A stretch of 64,000 nt of DNA from Sinonovacula constricta (taxonomy: Eukaryota; Mollusca; Bivalvia; Cardiida; Solecurtidae): the NCBI GenBank assembly GCA_007844125.1, contig CM017556.1, positions 25,709,714 to 25,773,713 on the forward strand. The letters are read 5' to 3'. Position numbers and translations under genes: made by a program. Every line of letters begins with the position of its first letter. Position 1 is the first letter of the stretch. Positions 11,911 through 25,999 of the stretch are shown here, piece after piece. Under the pieces are notes generated by a model, which was not told the DNA's origin, made no database searches, and worked only from the letters and a program-made list of their open reading frames with translations.

Positions 11911-12391
11911 TACTGTCCGCCACTTCTGTCAAAACGAATAAAGTCTAAACCATTACCACAACGTTATGACAAAGCCTTGGCCATATTGCTCTAACTTAAA
12001 CCCGTGTCTTTTTCTACGATCCAATGTAATCGCATCTATACAGTAATTAGATTAAATTAGATTTATACTGTGTAGCTGTCTGTGCACGTTTCCCCGTCTG
12101 CACCTAGCTGTAATGGCTAAAAGGCAGCCATTTAGATACAGGATTTCATAGACATTCAGCAAATAATATAAAAATGCCATCAGGTTCGATTCTGCATAGC
12201 TTTCATCGGCATAGGAGTTGAAGGGGTGTTTTAAAGGTCGTATAGTTCAATAACAGCTGACTCCAGGGCTTTCTGATCATAATGGTGGCGCTTTTGCATC
12301 TAAATTGGCTTATTAAATAGTCTGGTTTATATACAGCTTAACAAACATTCCTTTTAAATTCCTTAAATTATTGCCATAACGGCCTAAAATC

Positions 12392-13325
<934 letters not shown>

Positions 13326-13512
13326 CTGTAAAACCAATTCATGCAATCTAATCGGCCCTTTTGCCGACTAAACGTACCAAGGCAGTAACTTATGTTTAAT
13401 ATCTCATCACAGATTTGTTCTTACATTTACATTTGCCTTGCACGTGCATACCTTTGTCCAGTGCCTTTTATCGGTATATGCAGCAATGTTCATAGGATTT
13501 TGTCATATTTCC
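13326..13512 (+). mobile_element. C-rep copy 1 (non-tRNA short retroelement-like repeat)
   Basis: Carries the C-rep order of words: tgtaaaacc head, tcggccc-ttttgccgact, (cc)aaggcagtaac, a cacagatttgttctta block, acatttgccttgcacgtg, a ggtatatg-cagcaatgttcatagga end, and an AT-rich 3' tail. Ten copies in the window share this order. There is no tRNA-like box. It is absent from the matching place in unit C, so it inserted after duplication. Confidence 0.75.
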
Positions 13513-13514
13513 GT

Positions 13515-15485
13515 ATTCTATGTTTAAATAGAACATCAATAACTACAATGGAGCTATAATGTTTTCTTTAAAATGTGTAATTTACGATTATCAATGAATA
13601 AATGGAATCATTAACGCTTGTTTGATGTAAAAATGCATTTCAGCGTAAGTACATTTCTCCCAATTGCATTTCTAAGCAGACTATACTGCAGTCATACCAT
13701 CGTCTGACTGCATAATGATTTGCTCTACAAAAGCAAATTTGGGTAAGTACTTTCTCTCCTATTTCTGCCATAAGAATACTTGCAATCAATATAACCGCTT
13801 TGCTATTGTGTAAGTAGCTTTTCAAAAGCAAGTGCCGAAAGGTCACCTTTAACAGTTTGAAGACACCTTGCAAAGTAAGAGAAAAGGACACTCTGTTGTA
13901 AGTTCCAAAATACAAGCATGTATTTTGCTAGTTGAAGTAAAAACGGCCGCCATTTCTCTTCCTCTGTCACACATACACATAAAACGTATAAATAGCAATG
14001 TATTATGTGATAACGAAGGTTCAGTTGATCGAAAGACCTGAATGTCAAAAAAATACGAATTGCAAAGAACGTAGGCAATAAGTACAAAAGAAGCAAACAT
14101 TTCTAGTTTTTATTAAACGTGTTAAACGAAAGAAACACAAAATTCATTAAAATAATAACAACCAAAATCGTTCAAATGTGTTAAAATTCATTATTATTAA
14201 ATAAGTAAACTTTTGCAGTTTCCTTAAACACGTAACCAAAGATACACGTAAATTCGATAATTTCTTTAAAATTGGTGCGTATTAAGAAATCGGTAATAAC
14301 GGTGTAAAAAGGTTATTAATGATGATGATAACAATGAAAGTAAAGTACAAATTGGTTTGACCGAAAATAATGTTTGGTAATTGATTAAAGGATAAAAGAA
14401 ACTTCCTTCTAATATATTATTAAGGTGTAGTATCTTGAGTAAAAGACTAATCTAGACTTCAAAAACAAAAAGCTATTTAACTTACCATTTCTTACAATTA
14501 CGTTTTTTAACAAAGTTATATCTTTAAAACCTGTTAGAATAAGCATACTGAATACCGTGCTTATAAAATATGAACAACAAATTAGTAAAAACAACTGCCA
14601 TAAACCATGACAACCTTATTTCCGACGCATTTGAAAAGATATTATTTTAGAAGTCCTTTGTATTCCGTTAAGACATAATAAGTGAATAGTATGTCTACAT
14701 TTGTAGCATGTTAACTCTTATATAGCTGGAAAGTGTGGACGAAATGAATTTAATGTCTCGCGCTATAATAAAACGTGTCTCGCTGTGGCTTGCGTCGTCA
14801 TCGAGAAAAACGCATCTGCAATATCATATATCCCGGAGATATTAACATCGTTTGTACTCAGATAGTGCCTCGTTGCTGCAACCAAGAACAGGTTAACAAC
14901 AATCCCAAAGATGTCTTCGGTTACAACAACGGGCCATGTATTTAGGTCATGATATACACAATGGCAGCAATTTATACGTTTCAAGAAGTCACCGTCACCA
15001 GAAAACTTTTTTTTGCTTTTTTGCTGGGGTGACAAATTCAACAAACAGTTTTTTAAAATTGTAACAATACAAGTTCGCGAGTTGAGGTCTGAAAGTCAAC
15101 CGGTGTGTTTGTGGTTTTACAAAGCTATTCGTCAGGGAAGTATACCCACCACGTTCATAACATTGATGGTGATGTCAGTTTTCTGCATACAGTTCTATAA
15201 TTTTAAGCATCAAAATTAGCCCATCTGGAGAATATATATTTTCGTTGTGTAAAACGTTCTACATTTGAATGAAGAAAATATTGTATTTTATAATAAACAT
15301 ATTTTTTTTTTTAAATAATTTATAATTAATAATAAGTAAATTTTTACGCATTGTTTATTGCCATAACATTTGTATTAAAGGAAGTTTTGTTTAATTTAGT
15401 AGTTAAATTTCTGCAAATTTTATTCTAGAGAAAACAACAAAGCCTGTTGCAATGATTAATGTGTATATATTATATAAAATTACAT
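13515..15485. other. Non-coding part of unit B with conserved blocks
   Basis: Two blocks (13640-13710 and 14950-15290) are conserved with unit C. The minus-strand frame 14763-15044 begins with an LSPQQ stretch also seen in unit C, where it is broken by stops. It has no recognised domain, and I do not call it a gene. Confidence 0.4.
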
Positions 15486-15488
15486 GAT

Positions 15489-15616
15489 TTATATTATATT
15501 ATATTATATTATATTATATTATATTATATTATATTATATTATATTATATTATATTATATTATATTATATTATATTATATTATATTATATTATATTATATT
15601 ATATTATATTATATTT
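15489..15616. repeat. (TATAT)n pentanucleotide microsatellite
   Basis: About 25 perfect 5-bp units (atatt register). It lies in the junction between duplication units B and C. Confidence 0.97.
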
Positions 15617-16610
15617 AGAGTGTATTGTAATATAGGTACTTATATTGTGTAGTACATTATGATTGTTAGATGGTACTATAATCAGAGTGTCAATGTTTTC
15701 TGATTCGGTTCAAACTTTATCTATCCTCCACACATCAATCGCTGATATACTGAACACTGAACACTTGATTATATATAGTATACAAAGTATTTTATTAGAT
15801 CATTTTCCTTTTGACTTCCGTATTGTTATGGTCGCACAAAAAGCATTAATCTAAGCAATCCAATTATAATTTCCATGCCCTACCAGAAAATCTCCTTTTT
15901 ATATAAACATCAATACATCAACAAATAAATTATCATTTGACGTAGGTGCAGATATTCTTAAAAGTCATCGTGGCGCAGATGCAAAAAGAATTGTCCGATA
16001 TCACTGCGAAGAAAAATGGTCTATTTATAGCCATTGCTCTGGCGCATATATAACAGATTCGAAAAGATCTTTTTGAACTGGCTTAAAAGAAGATACTCCC
16101 CCATTCCTCTTTGAAATATTTAACCTCTCACAAAAAGCAGCTCGTGTTTAATGGACATGAAATCGTGGGTTAAACAAAAAAGAAAATTGTGTGAGTGACG
16201 ACAAGGGTGGAAATTCTGCATTATATTTTGTAATACACGGATGTATTGCTAAAGTCTTATGTACCATACATGCATTTTAGTTGAAATTAGACTCTTTGCA
16301 TGTTTTGATATAGTTCTAAACTTCAAAATGTTACAAAGAGTCTTGCGCAGTGAGGCGTCGTACAATATATATTATTTAATTAACCAAATCAACATCGTTG
16401 TATGTTTCTTTCTCTGACGTACATTGGACTGTGGTACTAAAATTTAAGCATGGAGAGTCTACAACAATCACTATTGTTTAATAATTCAATAATAAATTTC
16501 ATTTGTTGATTTTCTTCCTGATTAAAAAAGTTAATATTTTCTGTAGCTTTTCTTAAATAGTAATACAACACCTTCACTTGTTTACATATGTGGACACTAC
16601 CGTTTTAAAT
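15617..16610. other. Non-coding junction between units B and C
   Basis: AT-rich, nothing recognised. Confidence 0.5.
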
Positions 16611-16614
16611 AACA

Positions 16615-16665
16615 TCACCATCGCATTTGATGATGTCATTTCTTTACTATAAATAGTCATGTCCA
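16615..16665 (+). promoter_or_regulatory. Promoter-like block in unit C (degenerate CRE plus TATA)
   Basis: Counterpart of 9570-9630: tgatgtca followed by ctataaatag at similar spacing. The CRE has lost its consensus CG, as expected of CpG decay. No downstream gene is recognised. Confidence 0.3.
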
Positions 16666-16669
16666 ATGC

Positions 16670-18475
16670 CCCTGGTATGTCTCAAGGCAGAATTTGTGTG
16701 GTAGTTTATGTACAATTGTGAAAATAGTTAAGCAATTAAATGTAATTAAAAAAAAGAACGATGCCAAAGCTTTAAAATTTTTATAGCTTTATTTTGAAAA
16801 CAAGATCAACAAAATCAATGTTAACCAGAATCAACTATTATTTGTGTCAACATTATGATAATCTTGTTGTGTCTTGGATCTAAGATTCTTTTCGCAATTA
16901 ATAGTTTTCAGTAAGCGTCATCGACGCCATGTCTTTTAAAGATATGTGTTGTTTCCTTCATTGTCAGGAAAATCATTAATTTCGTAATTGTGATGTAACT
17001 GTGAATTGCTTATGATATTTTGTGCATGTAATCATAACCATGTATTATAGTGAACTATTCTGTAATATATCACAGTCTGTCTGTCTTCTGATTCAAACAG
17101 GGCGTTCTGCTATAGCGGCAGTTGTCAACATAATATTTCAACTATGTTACCATCGATTGTGGTACATAAAACGTTATCTCGCATGACACGTTTTCTGTAA
17201 AAACGTCTCTAAATAACGTCAATCCAGTCATGTACCAAAAATAATCAATCAGACACTTGGCTGATCATTTCATGATGTAAACTGACGAAAATATCTGAGG
17301 AATTCCGATCGCATATGTTTTCCTTTCTTAATACTTTGGTGAATTTTTAGTGATTATGAATTCTTCCTCCAGAAGACATTTGTAAAAATAATGTCATTTT
17401 AAGAATATTGTGCTCTATTGATTTGCAATATGAATAATGCTTTCCTTATACAATGTTTGTAATTAGGAAGCCATATATTCATGATATACTCAACATACGA
17501 CAATCGACATATCGAACGACATTCATAGATATTTATGACGTGTTGCCATATCTTCTCAAATAAAACGCTATAGAAGGTTTGATTTATCCAAAAGTACTAT
17601 AAAAATAATGCTTCATCTCAAAGACATAGAAAGGAAGGTAAGCAAAGTCATCATAAAATATGTTTCTTGTGTTTGATGCGGATTTTCAGTAGTTTTTGTA
17701 AAGATACGTTCCAGCCTCGTGAGTGTGTGTTTCTAACATCGTGGCAGACACTAGTTTCCGACACTATAATTGGGGGACAAATGTTTCAGCTCATTATTCG
17801 GAGGAATATTTGTTCCGTTCCCTTTTGACCTTTATCATTATTTATAGGACAATAGGAGAGTCCGATAGTACAAAAGAAAATAGCCCGCATATAATGTCAT
17901 GCACTGGTTGGCTCTTATAAACCACCTTTTTGTGCTTTAGTTTGTTAGGCTTGTTATACTTGACAACGTGTCTCTAAATGTATACAATCACGTTTTTAAA
18001 ATGTTCCCACGTGTGCTTAACTTATATTTTTCTATTTCTGAAAAAGGGTTTCGGAAAGCGTTTTAAAATAGAACCAACCTGAGCGTCATCAGATACCAGC
18101 CTTTTGATTGACTGATATCTTTCAATTCAGACTGAAAAAATGTTGACTACTTTTAACACTTAAAGAAATGTGGCGCAGGTAAAAGGCCTTTATGAGTATC
18201 AAATGAAGTTACTGAAGATAGTATAAAAATGGGTAAAGAATCGTATAGCGGGAGCGGCTCGTCGCTACTGGTTACATTACATTGAAAACAACTGGTATAC
18301 GAACATTGATTACTTAGTTAGGGGGGCACTTTTATGCAAATCTACCAATTGTTGAGTATTTGTCATAGGCATTTTCCTTAGTTAGATAGCTAATCAGATT
18401 TCAGTTGGCATTAAACGTATGAAAGGTTGTCAATGTACATTTGCCAATGTGTGTATATGATGTATGCTGAATAAT
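16670..18475. other. Non-coding part of unit C
   Basis: Colinear with unit B as listed. About 18000-18470 has no counterpart in B and holds nothing recognisable. Confidence 0.45.
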
Positions 18476-18479
18476 AATA

Positions 18480-19070
18480 TATTTGTTCACAATCTTGTGT
18501 AACCCGGTAAAAGAAATTGGCATGCAAATGTTCTTAAGTTCCTTGTCCACGGTGTGTAGATTAATGCCTTTATAATAAAGGAATCTCAAGGGCACCAAGA
18601 GCGATGCCGTGGATGGAACTGTAATGAGAACTTTTCTAGGCATTGGCTTGTAGCCGCTACTTAAACTAACACCTGCAACTGCAAGTTGTGTGGCCAGATT
18701 CCTTAGACAAATTCCGATTATGGCCGAAAATGGCGAATTGTCTCTAGTTCAAATAATTTTTTCCCGCTAGATCAACATGTGCCGACGGTGTCTTATATTC
18801 AGCGACCGGGGATGATATGTCCGATTAAAAAAGTAAAGTCTCTGTCGAAGTAAATTGTGTTCCTACCTTTCAAATTGAGGAAGAAAATGGGTCTTCATTA
18901 ATCGAAGAAATTTCTTTCAGACAAATTACATATTCCCCTTGAAAAGGCAGTGAATTTAGGGTTGCATGAAAATATCAGTGTTCCTGTTCCAATTTATCTG
19001 AATGATGCGATTTTCTAACAGAAAGCTTTCTCTTTCGTAATTATATCTATCTAATGCGACCGGTGTACTA
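18480..19070 (-). pseudogene. Dead SK channel copy C (leader, N-terminus, S1-S2)
   Basis: The minus strand aligns with the intact SK gene and with copy B. The stretch 18643-18470 reads KVLITVPSTASLLVPLRFLYYKGINLHTVD, matching SK residues about 102-130, followed by a remnant of the residue 138-150 region (PISF...LHKIV). Further upstream are the leader words around 18975-19020 (cagtgttcctgttccaattt and agaaagctttc). The start codon aligned to SK Met1 is ATT (gaaagaaATTTCTTCG), and frameshifts follow. Downstream membrane segments, pore and calmodulin-binding domain are missing. It lies in duplication unit C and is a pseudogene. Confidence 0.85.
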
Positions 19071-19360
19071 TGTCGCCACTTCTATCAAAGCGAATAAGGT
19101 CCAAACCATTACTACAACGTAATGACACAGGCTTAGTCCGTATTTTTCTGACTTAATCCTAGTTCTTTTTCTGCAATTCAATGCCATCGCATCTTTGCAG
19201 CGTATATTCAATTAGATTCAAACTATAGTGTTGTGCAGCACGCTGCAATGACTAAATTGCAGTCAGTTAGGGTATTTTACAGGCAGTCATGAACATTCAG
19301 CAAATAAATAGCAAATAAATATGAAACCCACCAGCTTCGAGTCTGCATAGTTCAGCTCGA

Positions 19361-19515
19361 CATAGCGTTCCAAGGCGGTAACTGTTGCGTTTGTTGTTTT
19401 TGTTAAATGACTGATCATAGATTTGTTCTTACTCTTACATTTGGCTTGCATGTGAATACTCATGTCCTGTGCTTTTTCAGGTTTTTGTATGTCTGCAATG
19501 ATGCTCATAGGACTA
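19361..19515 (+). mobile_element. C-rep copy 2 (5'-truncated)
   Basis: Starts at gttccaaggcggtaactg and runs to gctcatagga. The head is missing. It forms a tandem pair with copy 3, and together they interrupt unit C relative to unit B. Confidence 0.75.
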
Positions 19516-19739
19516 CCACCATTTAGTATTTTCTGGTTATTTACGATCAACATTTTTGGTGTAGTTCTTCTAATATAAATATTGCTTTACTCTCACTTCT
19601 AAATACTATATGGACATTATTTTTAAAACAACGTAACTACTTATCAAATAAAACGTCAGCGCTTGAACGTTATTTATTCAAATAGATCGGATTTCTTTTT
19701 ATTGCTTCCATTTGAGAAACCCCTCTGGAAGTGTTTATT

Positions 19740-19945
19740 TTGTAAAACAGGTTTAAGCACCCCAGTCGGTCCCTTTTGCCGACTGCCCGTTCCAAGGCGG
19801 TAACTGTTGGGTTTGTTCTTTTTCTGTTAAATGACACATCACAGATGTGTTATTACTTTTACATTTGGCTTGAATATGAATGCCTTTGTCTTGTGCCTTT
19901 GCCAAATTTGGTATATGTTGCAATGCTCATAGGACTTTTTCATTT
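19740..19945 (+). mobile_element. C-rep copy 3 (near full length)
   Basis: Has the full order: tgtaaaac head, agcaccccagtcggtccc, ttttgccgactg, gttccaaggcggtaactg, cacatcacagatgtgtt, acatttggcttgaatatg, ggtatatgttgcaatgctca, tagga end, then a T-rich tail. Useful as the reference copy of the family, about 200 bp. Confidence 0.8.
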
Positions 19946-19949
19946 ATTC

Positions 19950-21680
19950 TTATAAGAGTTGAAGAAAAGTTCAAAGGTCAGATATTTCATTGAAAGCTAA
20001 CTTTAGGGCTTCTTTATCATAATTTTGTATAGAAATATGCTGGTGGATTTATAAAGTAAAATTTATATACAGCTTATTCTAAATTCTATTTAGCATAAAT
20101 AAATTAAAAATAAAATGAAATGGCTGATGTTTTACTTTAAATCACAAAGCTTGTCGGAAGGCACATCAGGTATCCGCAGATTGTTGCGGTTTTTACACAT
20201 CATAGCTTTAGTCCTAGTTGGCAAGCGGTTATTCCTCGAAAATCGTATCAAATAAGTCGAGTCATAACCGCAATACCAGGTCAAATGTAAATAATTTAAC
20301 TCATTTTATTTTCATTTTAGCATTTGATAAATGGGCATTTAATGGGGCTGACACATTCAAGCAGATTAACGTCAATTAATTTTATTTTAATATTTAGTAA
20401 ATAATATTATACGTTATATGTAGCATAAATGATACATTCCACATCATCTAACAAAGTCGGTCAATAAGTAAAATAAACAATGAAATATTGAAATCATTTT
20501 GACGGCAAAACCCACGATATATTACAAACTATTACCTGTTATATATTTCTTTTTATTACTTACAAAACAGGAATCGATTCAATGAAAATAGACACAACCA
20601 ATTATAATTATGAACTTTAACATGCATTTAACTAAATTAATAACATTTTTATGACTGCTTCATAGATTTTGTGTTTCAAACAATGATATTTCTAAAAGTA
20701 ATTCAAGAGAATATTCAAATGGAATAGATTAATCAAATGTTAATATTCTAAATCAATTGCTATAATACACGAAACAAATTTCAATATATACTTAACTGAA
20801 ACCTGCCATACAATATCTTTCTGTCATGTCATTAACATAATTCGGTCAGCTAAATATCTGGTAGGTTTAATGATTTAAAACGTCCAGGAGATTCATTTAA
20901 AATGTTTCCCGCAGGAAAATGTTATCCATTGCGTTCATTTCATATAATCATTTTATTATCTTTTAATGAAACATGGCTCATAAATATATCATCTTTTTAT
21001 GAAATAAAATTCATAAATTATGATTGAAACGAAACTGCAAAAACCATATATTGATGCAAATTACCCATAATTCACAAAACACGTCTGATTCATAGTCATT
21101 GCTAATTCATTTGACATTTTCTACGCTTTATTCCAAGTCGTATTTTAATGATGACAAGTTTGCTATGGAATTTCATGGAATTTCATGGAACTCATTTTGA
21201 GACAACACAAATACAAACCGTTATTCAACGAACACCTCAAGAAACCTTTCCTACAAGTAGAATATTTATCATGACAGTTAACTTGTAAATTAAGAAAGTG
21301 GTTATTACTTTATTTTTGGATAAATATCTCTTTAAACATTTACAGCTTGTGACTATTTATTGAATGAAAATATATCTTCTCTTAAGTGACATTTTGCCAG
21401 ACATTGCTTCTATTTATGTTATCATGCTATCGATTTTTTTTTGTATAAATCCCACCCCTACATTTCATTTTTCGTCCTATTTCTTTTATAAGTAGATTGG
21501 TTTAGCAATTAATACAATTTTTAACGACATGAGGAAAAAAATCTTTGAAGTGAACACCGCCACCGGGGATTTTAATTACTATTGTTTTTCTTCAATTTAA
21601 CCAACAAAACACAATCAAACTATATTGAACTCAAATTACCAACGACACAGGGGAGTGCTTACACGACCTTACGCACTATT
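19950..21680. other. Non-coding part of unit C
   Basis: Colinear with unit B (about 12210-13330) up to about 21340, then unit-specific sequence. No gene seen. A short 11-13 bp duplication (ggaatttcatggaa) lies at 21175-21190. Confidence 0.45.
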
Positions 21681-21684
21681 CCTT

Positions 21685-21708
21685 GGGGGGCGGGGGGGGG
21701 GGGGGGGG
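21685..21708 (+). repeat. Poly-G tract
   Basis: Six Gs, one C, then about seventeen Gs. Possible G-quadruplex former and a likely assembly trouble spot. Confidence 0.9.
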
Positions 21709-22489
21709 CATAGGAATGCAGAAGTATTTGTAGAATTTGGAAAAGGGTTAAAGAACTCTAATTTAAAAAATGAAACAGCTAACAACAAGTGCCAAACACA
21801 GGTTATGTACGATTTTTATTTGCTTTTTGACGTTTTAATTTTTTTCCATTTTTGGAAGCAACTGTACGCACGTGCGTAAGTGCGTAAGCCCAGGCACGCC
21901 CCTGAACGTCATAAAATGAAACCGTAAGTACATTCTCCCCAATTGTATTTCTAAGCAAATAGACTATATTGCAGTGATACCAACGTCAGGCATTTAGAAG
22001 TAAACATTCCCAGTTTTATTAAGGATAGTTATAAGTAGTAAACAACAATTTCAAAGGTCTAATCAGTTACAACAATTTACACAATGGCGGCACTTTATAC
22101 GATTTGTGTGAACACCGTTCCCAGACAACAGAAAGATTGTTGCTGGGGTGATAAACCCAACACAAATGTTTAATTATGTAATAATGCGTGGGATCTAATA
22201 GCCAACCAGGTGCGTCTGAGGGTCTATAAAGCTATGATGGTAATGTCACTTTGCTGCAGCTACATCTATAATATTAAACATCACAAATAACCGATCTGGA
22301 GAATGCATTCTTCCGATGTGAACAACGTTCTGCATTTGAATGAAGAAAATATTGTATTTTACAATAAATCAATATATTCGTCAAGATATGACGAATTGTT
22401 TAGTGTCATATAATTGTATGATATTCAGTCTTATTCTGTTTCAGAACGCGTAGCCACTAACTCAAACCGTTTTAGTATGAAAATACACA

Positions 22490-22790
22490 GGCCGGTTAAA
22501 CTGTCTTCGTATTAACATTGATGTCGACCAACAACACCTATGTATCCAAACTTTTCAGTAAGACTGGTTTATCCAAATAAAGTTACTGGCCGGAAACTTT
22601 TTGTTTCAATTTGTGACCCTAACCTTGACCCGACTGGCCGTTAATCCCATCCCATGCAGGCTTGCTATATCCAAGGTTTCAGAAAGCCTGTTTTATCAAA
22701 ACTGAAGTTATTGACCGGAAACCCGCTGTTTGACATCGCCCGTCAGACCAACCGCTGGAGCGCGACGCCTATTATATGGAATGCTCAATG
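22490..22790 (+). repeat. Dispersed repeat with internal direct duplication
   Basis: Two related half-units run in tandem: 22545-22620 (tatccaaacttttcagtaag, then ggtttatccaaataaagtta and ggccggaaac) and 22668-22725 (tatatccaaggtttcagaaa, then gttttatcaaaactgaagtta and gaccggaaac). GC content is raised and there is no open frame. It resembles old interspersed repeats common in bivalves, from memory. Confidence 0.5.
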
Positions 22791-22794
22791 AAAT

Positions 22795-25700
22795 ATGCTC
22801 ATGAGGAAAGTTTGCTTTGCGGACCTTACCTGATAAAATACGGGTAAAAAACGCGCCTATTATTATTTTATTTAATTATTTTTGTGTTTATTTTTGTGTG
22901 TCTGTATCTTTCAACATAACTTATATTATTTAAAGTATTATATGAACAATAATTATTTATGTAATGTGAGGCTGCTGCACATGTGCAATTTCTGCTTGAC
23001 CACCCTTTTTTAATGTTAATATAATAATTTTGCAATCTTTTTACTACATATGTAACATCTTGAAAAACATTTTTTCTCAAAATTTATAGTATACTAAAAA
23101 ATTTCAAATAAAAACCATTACTTTTGAAACATGTCTGTTTTCCTCTTTCACTTTTTTCTTCACATTTTTTGAATGAACAATGCCTGCTGTGTACTGTGCA
23201 TTGTTAAAGAAACTCCAATGTACTACACCTCACATACGTCACTACTACTTGATTATAGACTCATGGCTTTAATTGTTCTCTCAAGACGTTACCAAACACA
23301 AATATTGGATCGCAAAACAACTCCCACTGCTTTCACACAAGCATGACAATAGTACATCGGAATAACGTATGCAATGACGTAAGTACTGTAGACTGTTTTT
23401 GAGATAATATTAATTAAACAGTTGAATAACACCTTACTTGAGAATTGTCTCTAAAACCAGCACATCTTCCACCACATACGCACTTCGTTGTTGAAAATTT
23501 GACGTTATCTTGCACGCATGACTTGTATCTTGTTTTATTGGTGTAGTAAAAAGTAACAAGACGTATGCAGACAATTAGCAAGTTGGAAGTTGGAAACAAA
23601 TAACACTGCTCCCCACTCCCCCGTATGACTAGTAGGTTTAACACTGAGGTGGGTGGTTACGAAGGTTATTTCATTCTTAGATATGGTAGCCATTATATCT
23701 GAATTAACAGTAAAAAATAAAACTTACTGAAACTTCAAAGTTAGGCATTATCAACAGAAATGAGAAAATATAGAATTAAACAATACTACAAAATTCAAGT
23801 GTATGTGCACATTTTGCATTTACAGATGAACAGTTATCGTGATGGTAATCATCGTTCATATAGAGAATACTAGGTAAGTGTACAGATAAGTAGACAAATC
23901 TAAATAGGGAGGCATGCAACGTTATTTTTATTCTTTTTTATCGAAATGCTAAATGATTAAGAGAAGATTCGGGTCGCGATTGTAACATTTCCTCGTGCCA
24001 GTGCTTTTATGTTTAGCCGAGAATAACGCGTGTACGTTGTGGTCCTAGATTGATTAGAACAAAGCATATTTTTAAAGGTGAGAAATAAACGTTTTCTGTT
24101 TGCTGTTTTATATGTACGCAATGAGAATTAGTTGACGTCATTTAATATCTGGAATTGTCTAAATGTACAATGAGGGTTGACATAAATTGGGCGGTTCAGT
24201 TGAATGCCAACAAGAAACCCATTTATGAAAAATATCAGAAATACGTCAACAATAAACCAAATTGAAGAGAAATATGAATGTACAACATTTAAACAACATA
24301 AAAAACAATTCTTATATGCAAGGCTTGAGTATAAATCTCTTAGTATGATTGTATTTTTGGTATTTCAGTAAAGCCGCAAACTGGTATAAAACCACGAAAA
24401 CTTATGACAATATACACTGCCTTAATTTATACCGGATATACCGATACTGTAAGCACATCTATGTGAAAGCAGCACAGCTTACAGGGACGTTAACTAATTA
24501 AACATGTGTTTCCTGTGTTACATGTGCATGCAAACTATCTTATACCTGCATAAGTTGACAGTTCTGAGCACAAATTAATGAAGAAAAAATATCGCTGCTG
24601 CTGTTGCTGTTGCCTCATGGATGCATTTTAATAATAACAAGTTCTGCCTGTACATGCTTTAAAACAGGAAAACAATTTCAGACACTTTATTGTTTACAAT
24701 CTAGGGAATGTATAGTTATGCAACAACATATTGAATGAATATATCTGATAGAAGAATGAAAAATGTAGATCAGAGCTACACTCAAACGGTGAACTCTGAG
24801 GAAGAATGTCTATGTTGTTCTTTCCCTTTTGGATGTCTAAAAAGCCAATACCCGACTTATATTGATAGCCGAGCCACTGGACTAGGAACAATAATTCTGC
24901 TTTTGATACATTGTCGCCGTGTGTTGTCATTTTCCTGTAATTATATTCAATAAAGTATAAAGTATTCGTTGGCTAAACACTTTTACATAGTCCTTACATG
25001 GCTACCAGCACTTTGATCAAGGCGGTAGAAAGCGTTTGCTTTTGTTTGATGTGCGCGGCCCTCACATAGATGACAATATATTCTGCGTAAGAAGTTACTA
25101 CATTTTGCCATTAAAATATAGACACTTTTATAACTTTTCAGTGGTATTCAAACTTAGCTGATATTGGATCGTTGATTGCATGGTTTATATTGAAATCGAC
25201 GTTTCATGGGTTGCATGTAATATCAGAATGATAAAATAGACCCCATTTTTTCATGTGCAATATTTCACTGAGCATTTTAGACATGTATAGGCTCCCAACC
25301 GTGGTGAAAAAACCCAAGGATAACCAAATATTATTTCATAAGTTTACACATGCAATGTTTGTCAGCATTTTCACAGAGACCACACGCCCTTAATAAACAT
25401 GTCTAATAAACAGGTACTCATCTCAGACTGAACTTCATTGTAAAATTTAAATCCTAGAACTGACAAAAATGTTGTTTTTCTTTTATTTAGAATTGTACAA
25501 GTAAAATATTGTTATGCCATTTGTCAATGTTGAAGATTGTCAAGAAAATCACTTTAATACTTAAATCGATAAGAAACATAATACAAGCCTTCATACTGTG
25601 TACACCTTTGAACGTAAGTAAAATTGTAACAATTTGTATTTTCTTTACCTGGAACTAATTTTGTTGGCCTGTAGCAGTAAGACAAAAATGTATGCTGAAC

Positions 25701-25990
25701 AGGTAAACTTAACAACAAATAATGATTATACATCTTATAACTAATTAGAATTTTATATGTCATAGATATAAACACTCTTTATTAGTAATCTGGCATTATC
25801 TTCTATAGTAATACTAATTTCATGTCCATATCTACGTTGAAGGAATCTGAATTTGTATTTTATCAGACAAATAGCCGTGGGCGAAATTATCTAATTGGTT
25901 TTGTTAACCCGAAGGTATTACATATTGTCTTCATACATAAAATTATATTATCAAATCAATCTACCTATACTGGACATATTTCTATTTAGA
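22795..25990. other. Non-coding stretch
   Basis: No gene recognised. At 24720-24960 both strands carry short open frames and the + strand ends in AATAAA (about 24949), but there is no domain, coding signal or splice context. A (CTG)-like run lies at about 24596-24615. Confidence 0.45.
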
Positions 25991-25999
25991 GTATTACAG

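Larger units (their letters stand above)
16600..22380. repeat. Segmental duplication unit C
   Basis: Third copy of the tandem unit. Matching blocks are listed under unit B. A clear insertion in this copy is 19351-19950: the flanking words tctgcatag and gttgaa(g), adjacent in unit B at about 12191-12223, are separated here by two C-rep elements. The right end of recognisable similarity is about 22370, where both units share a gaagaaaatattgtatttta block. Confidence 0.8.

Noticed and set aside
13640..14100. Three overlapping minus-strand frames of 83-97 codons
   Set aside because: Hydrophobic AT-driven frames. The conserved counterpart in unit C is closed and much shorter, and no family is recognised.
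24694..24953. Overlapping frames on both strands ending at an AATAAA, possible last exon
   Set aside because: No domain, no acceptor of quality, and equal openness on both strands, which argues for a non-coding or repeat origin.
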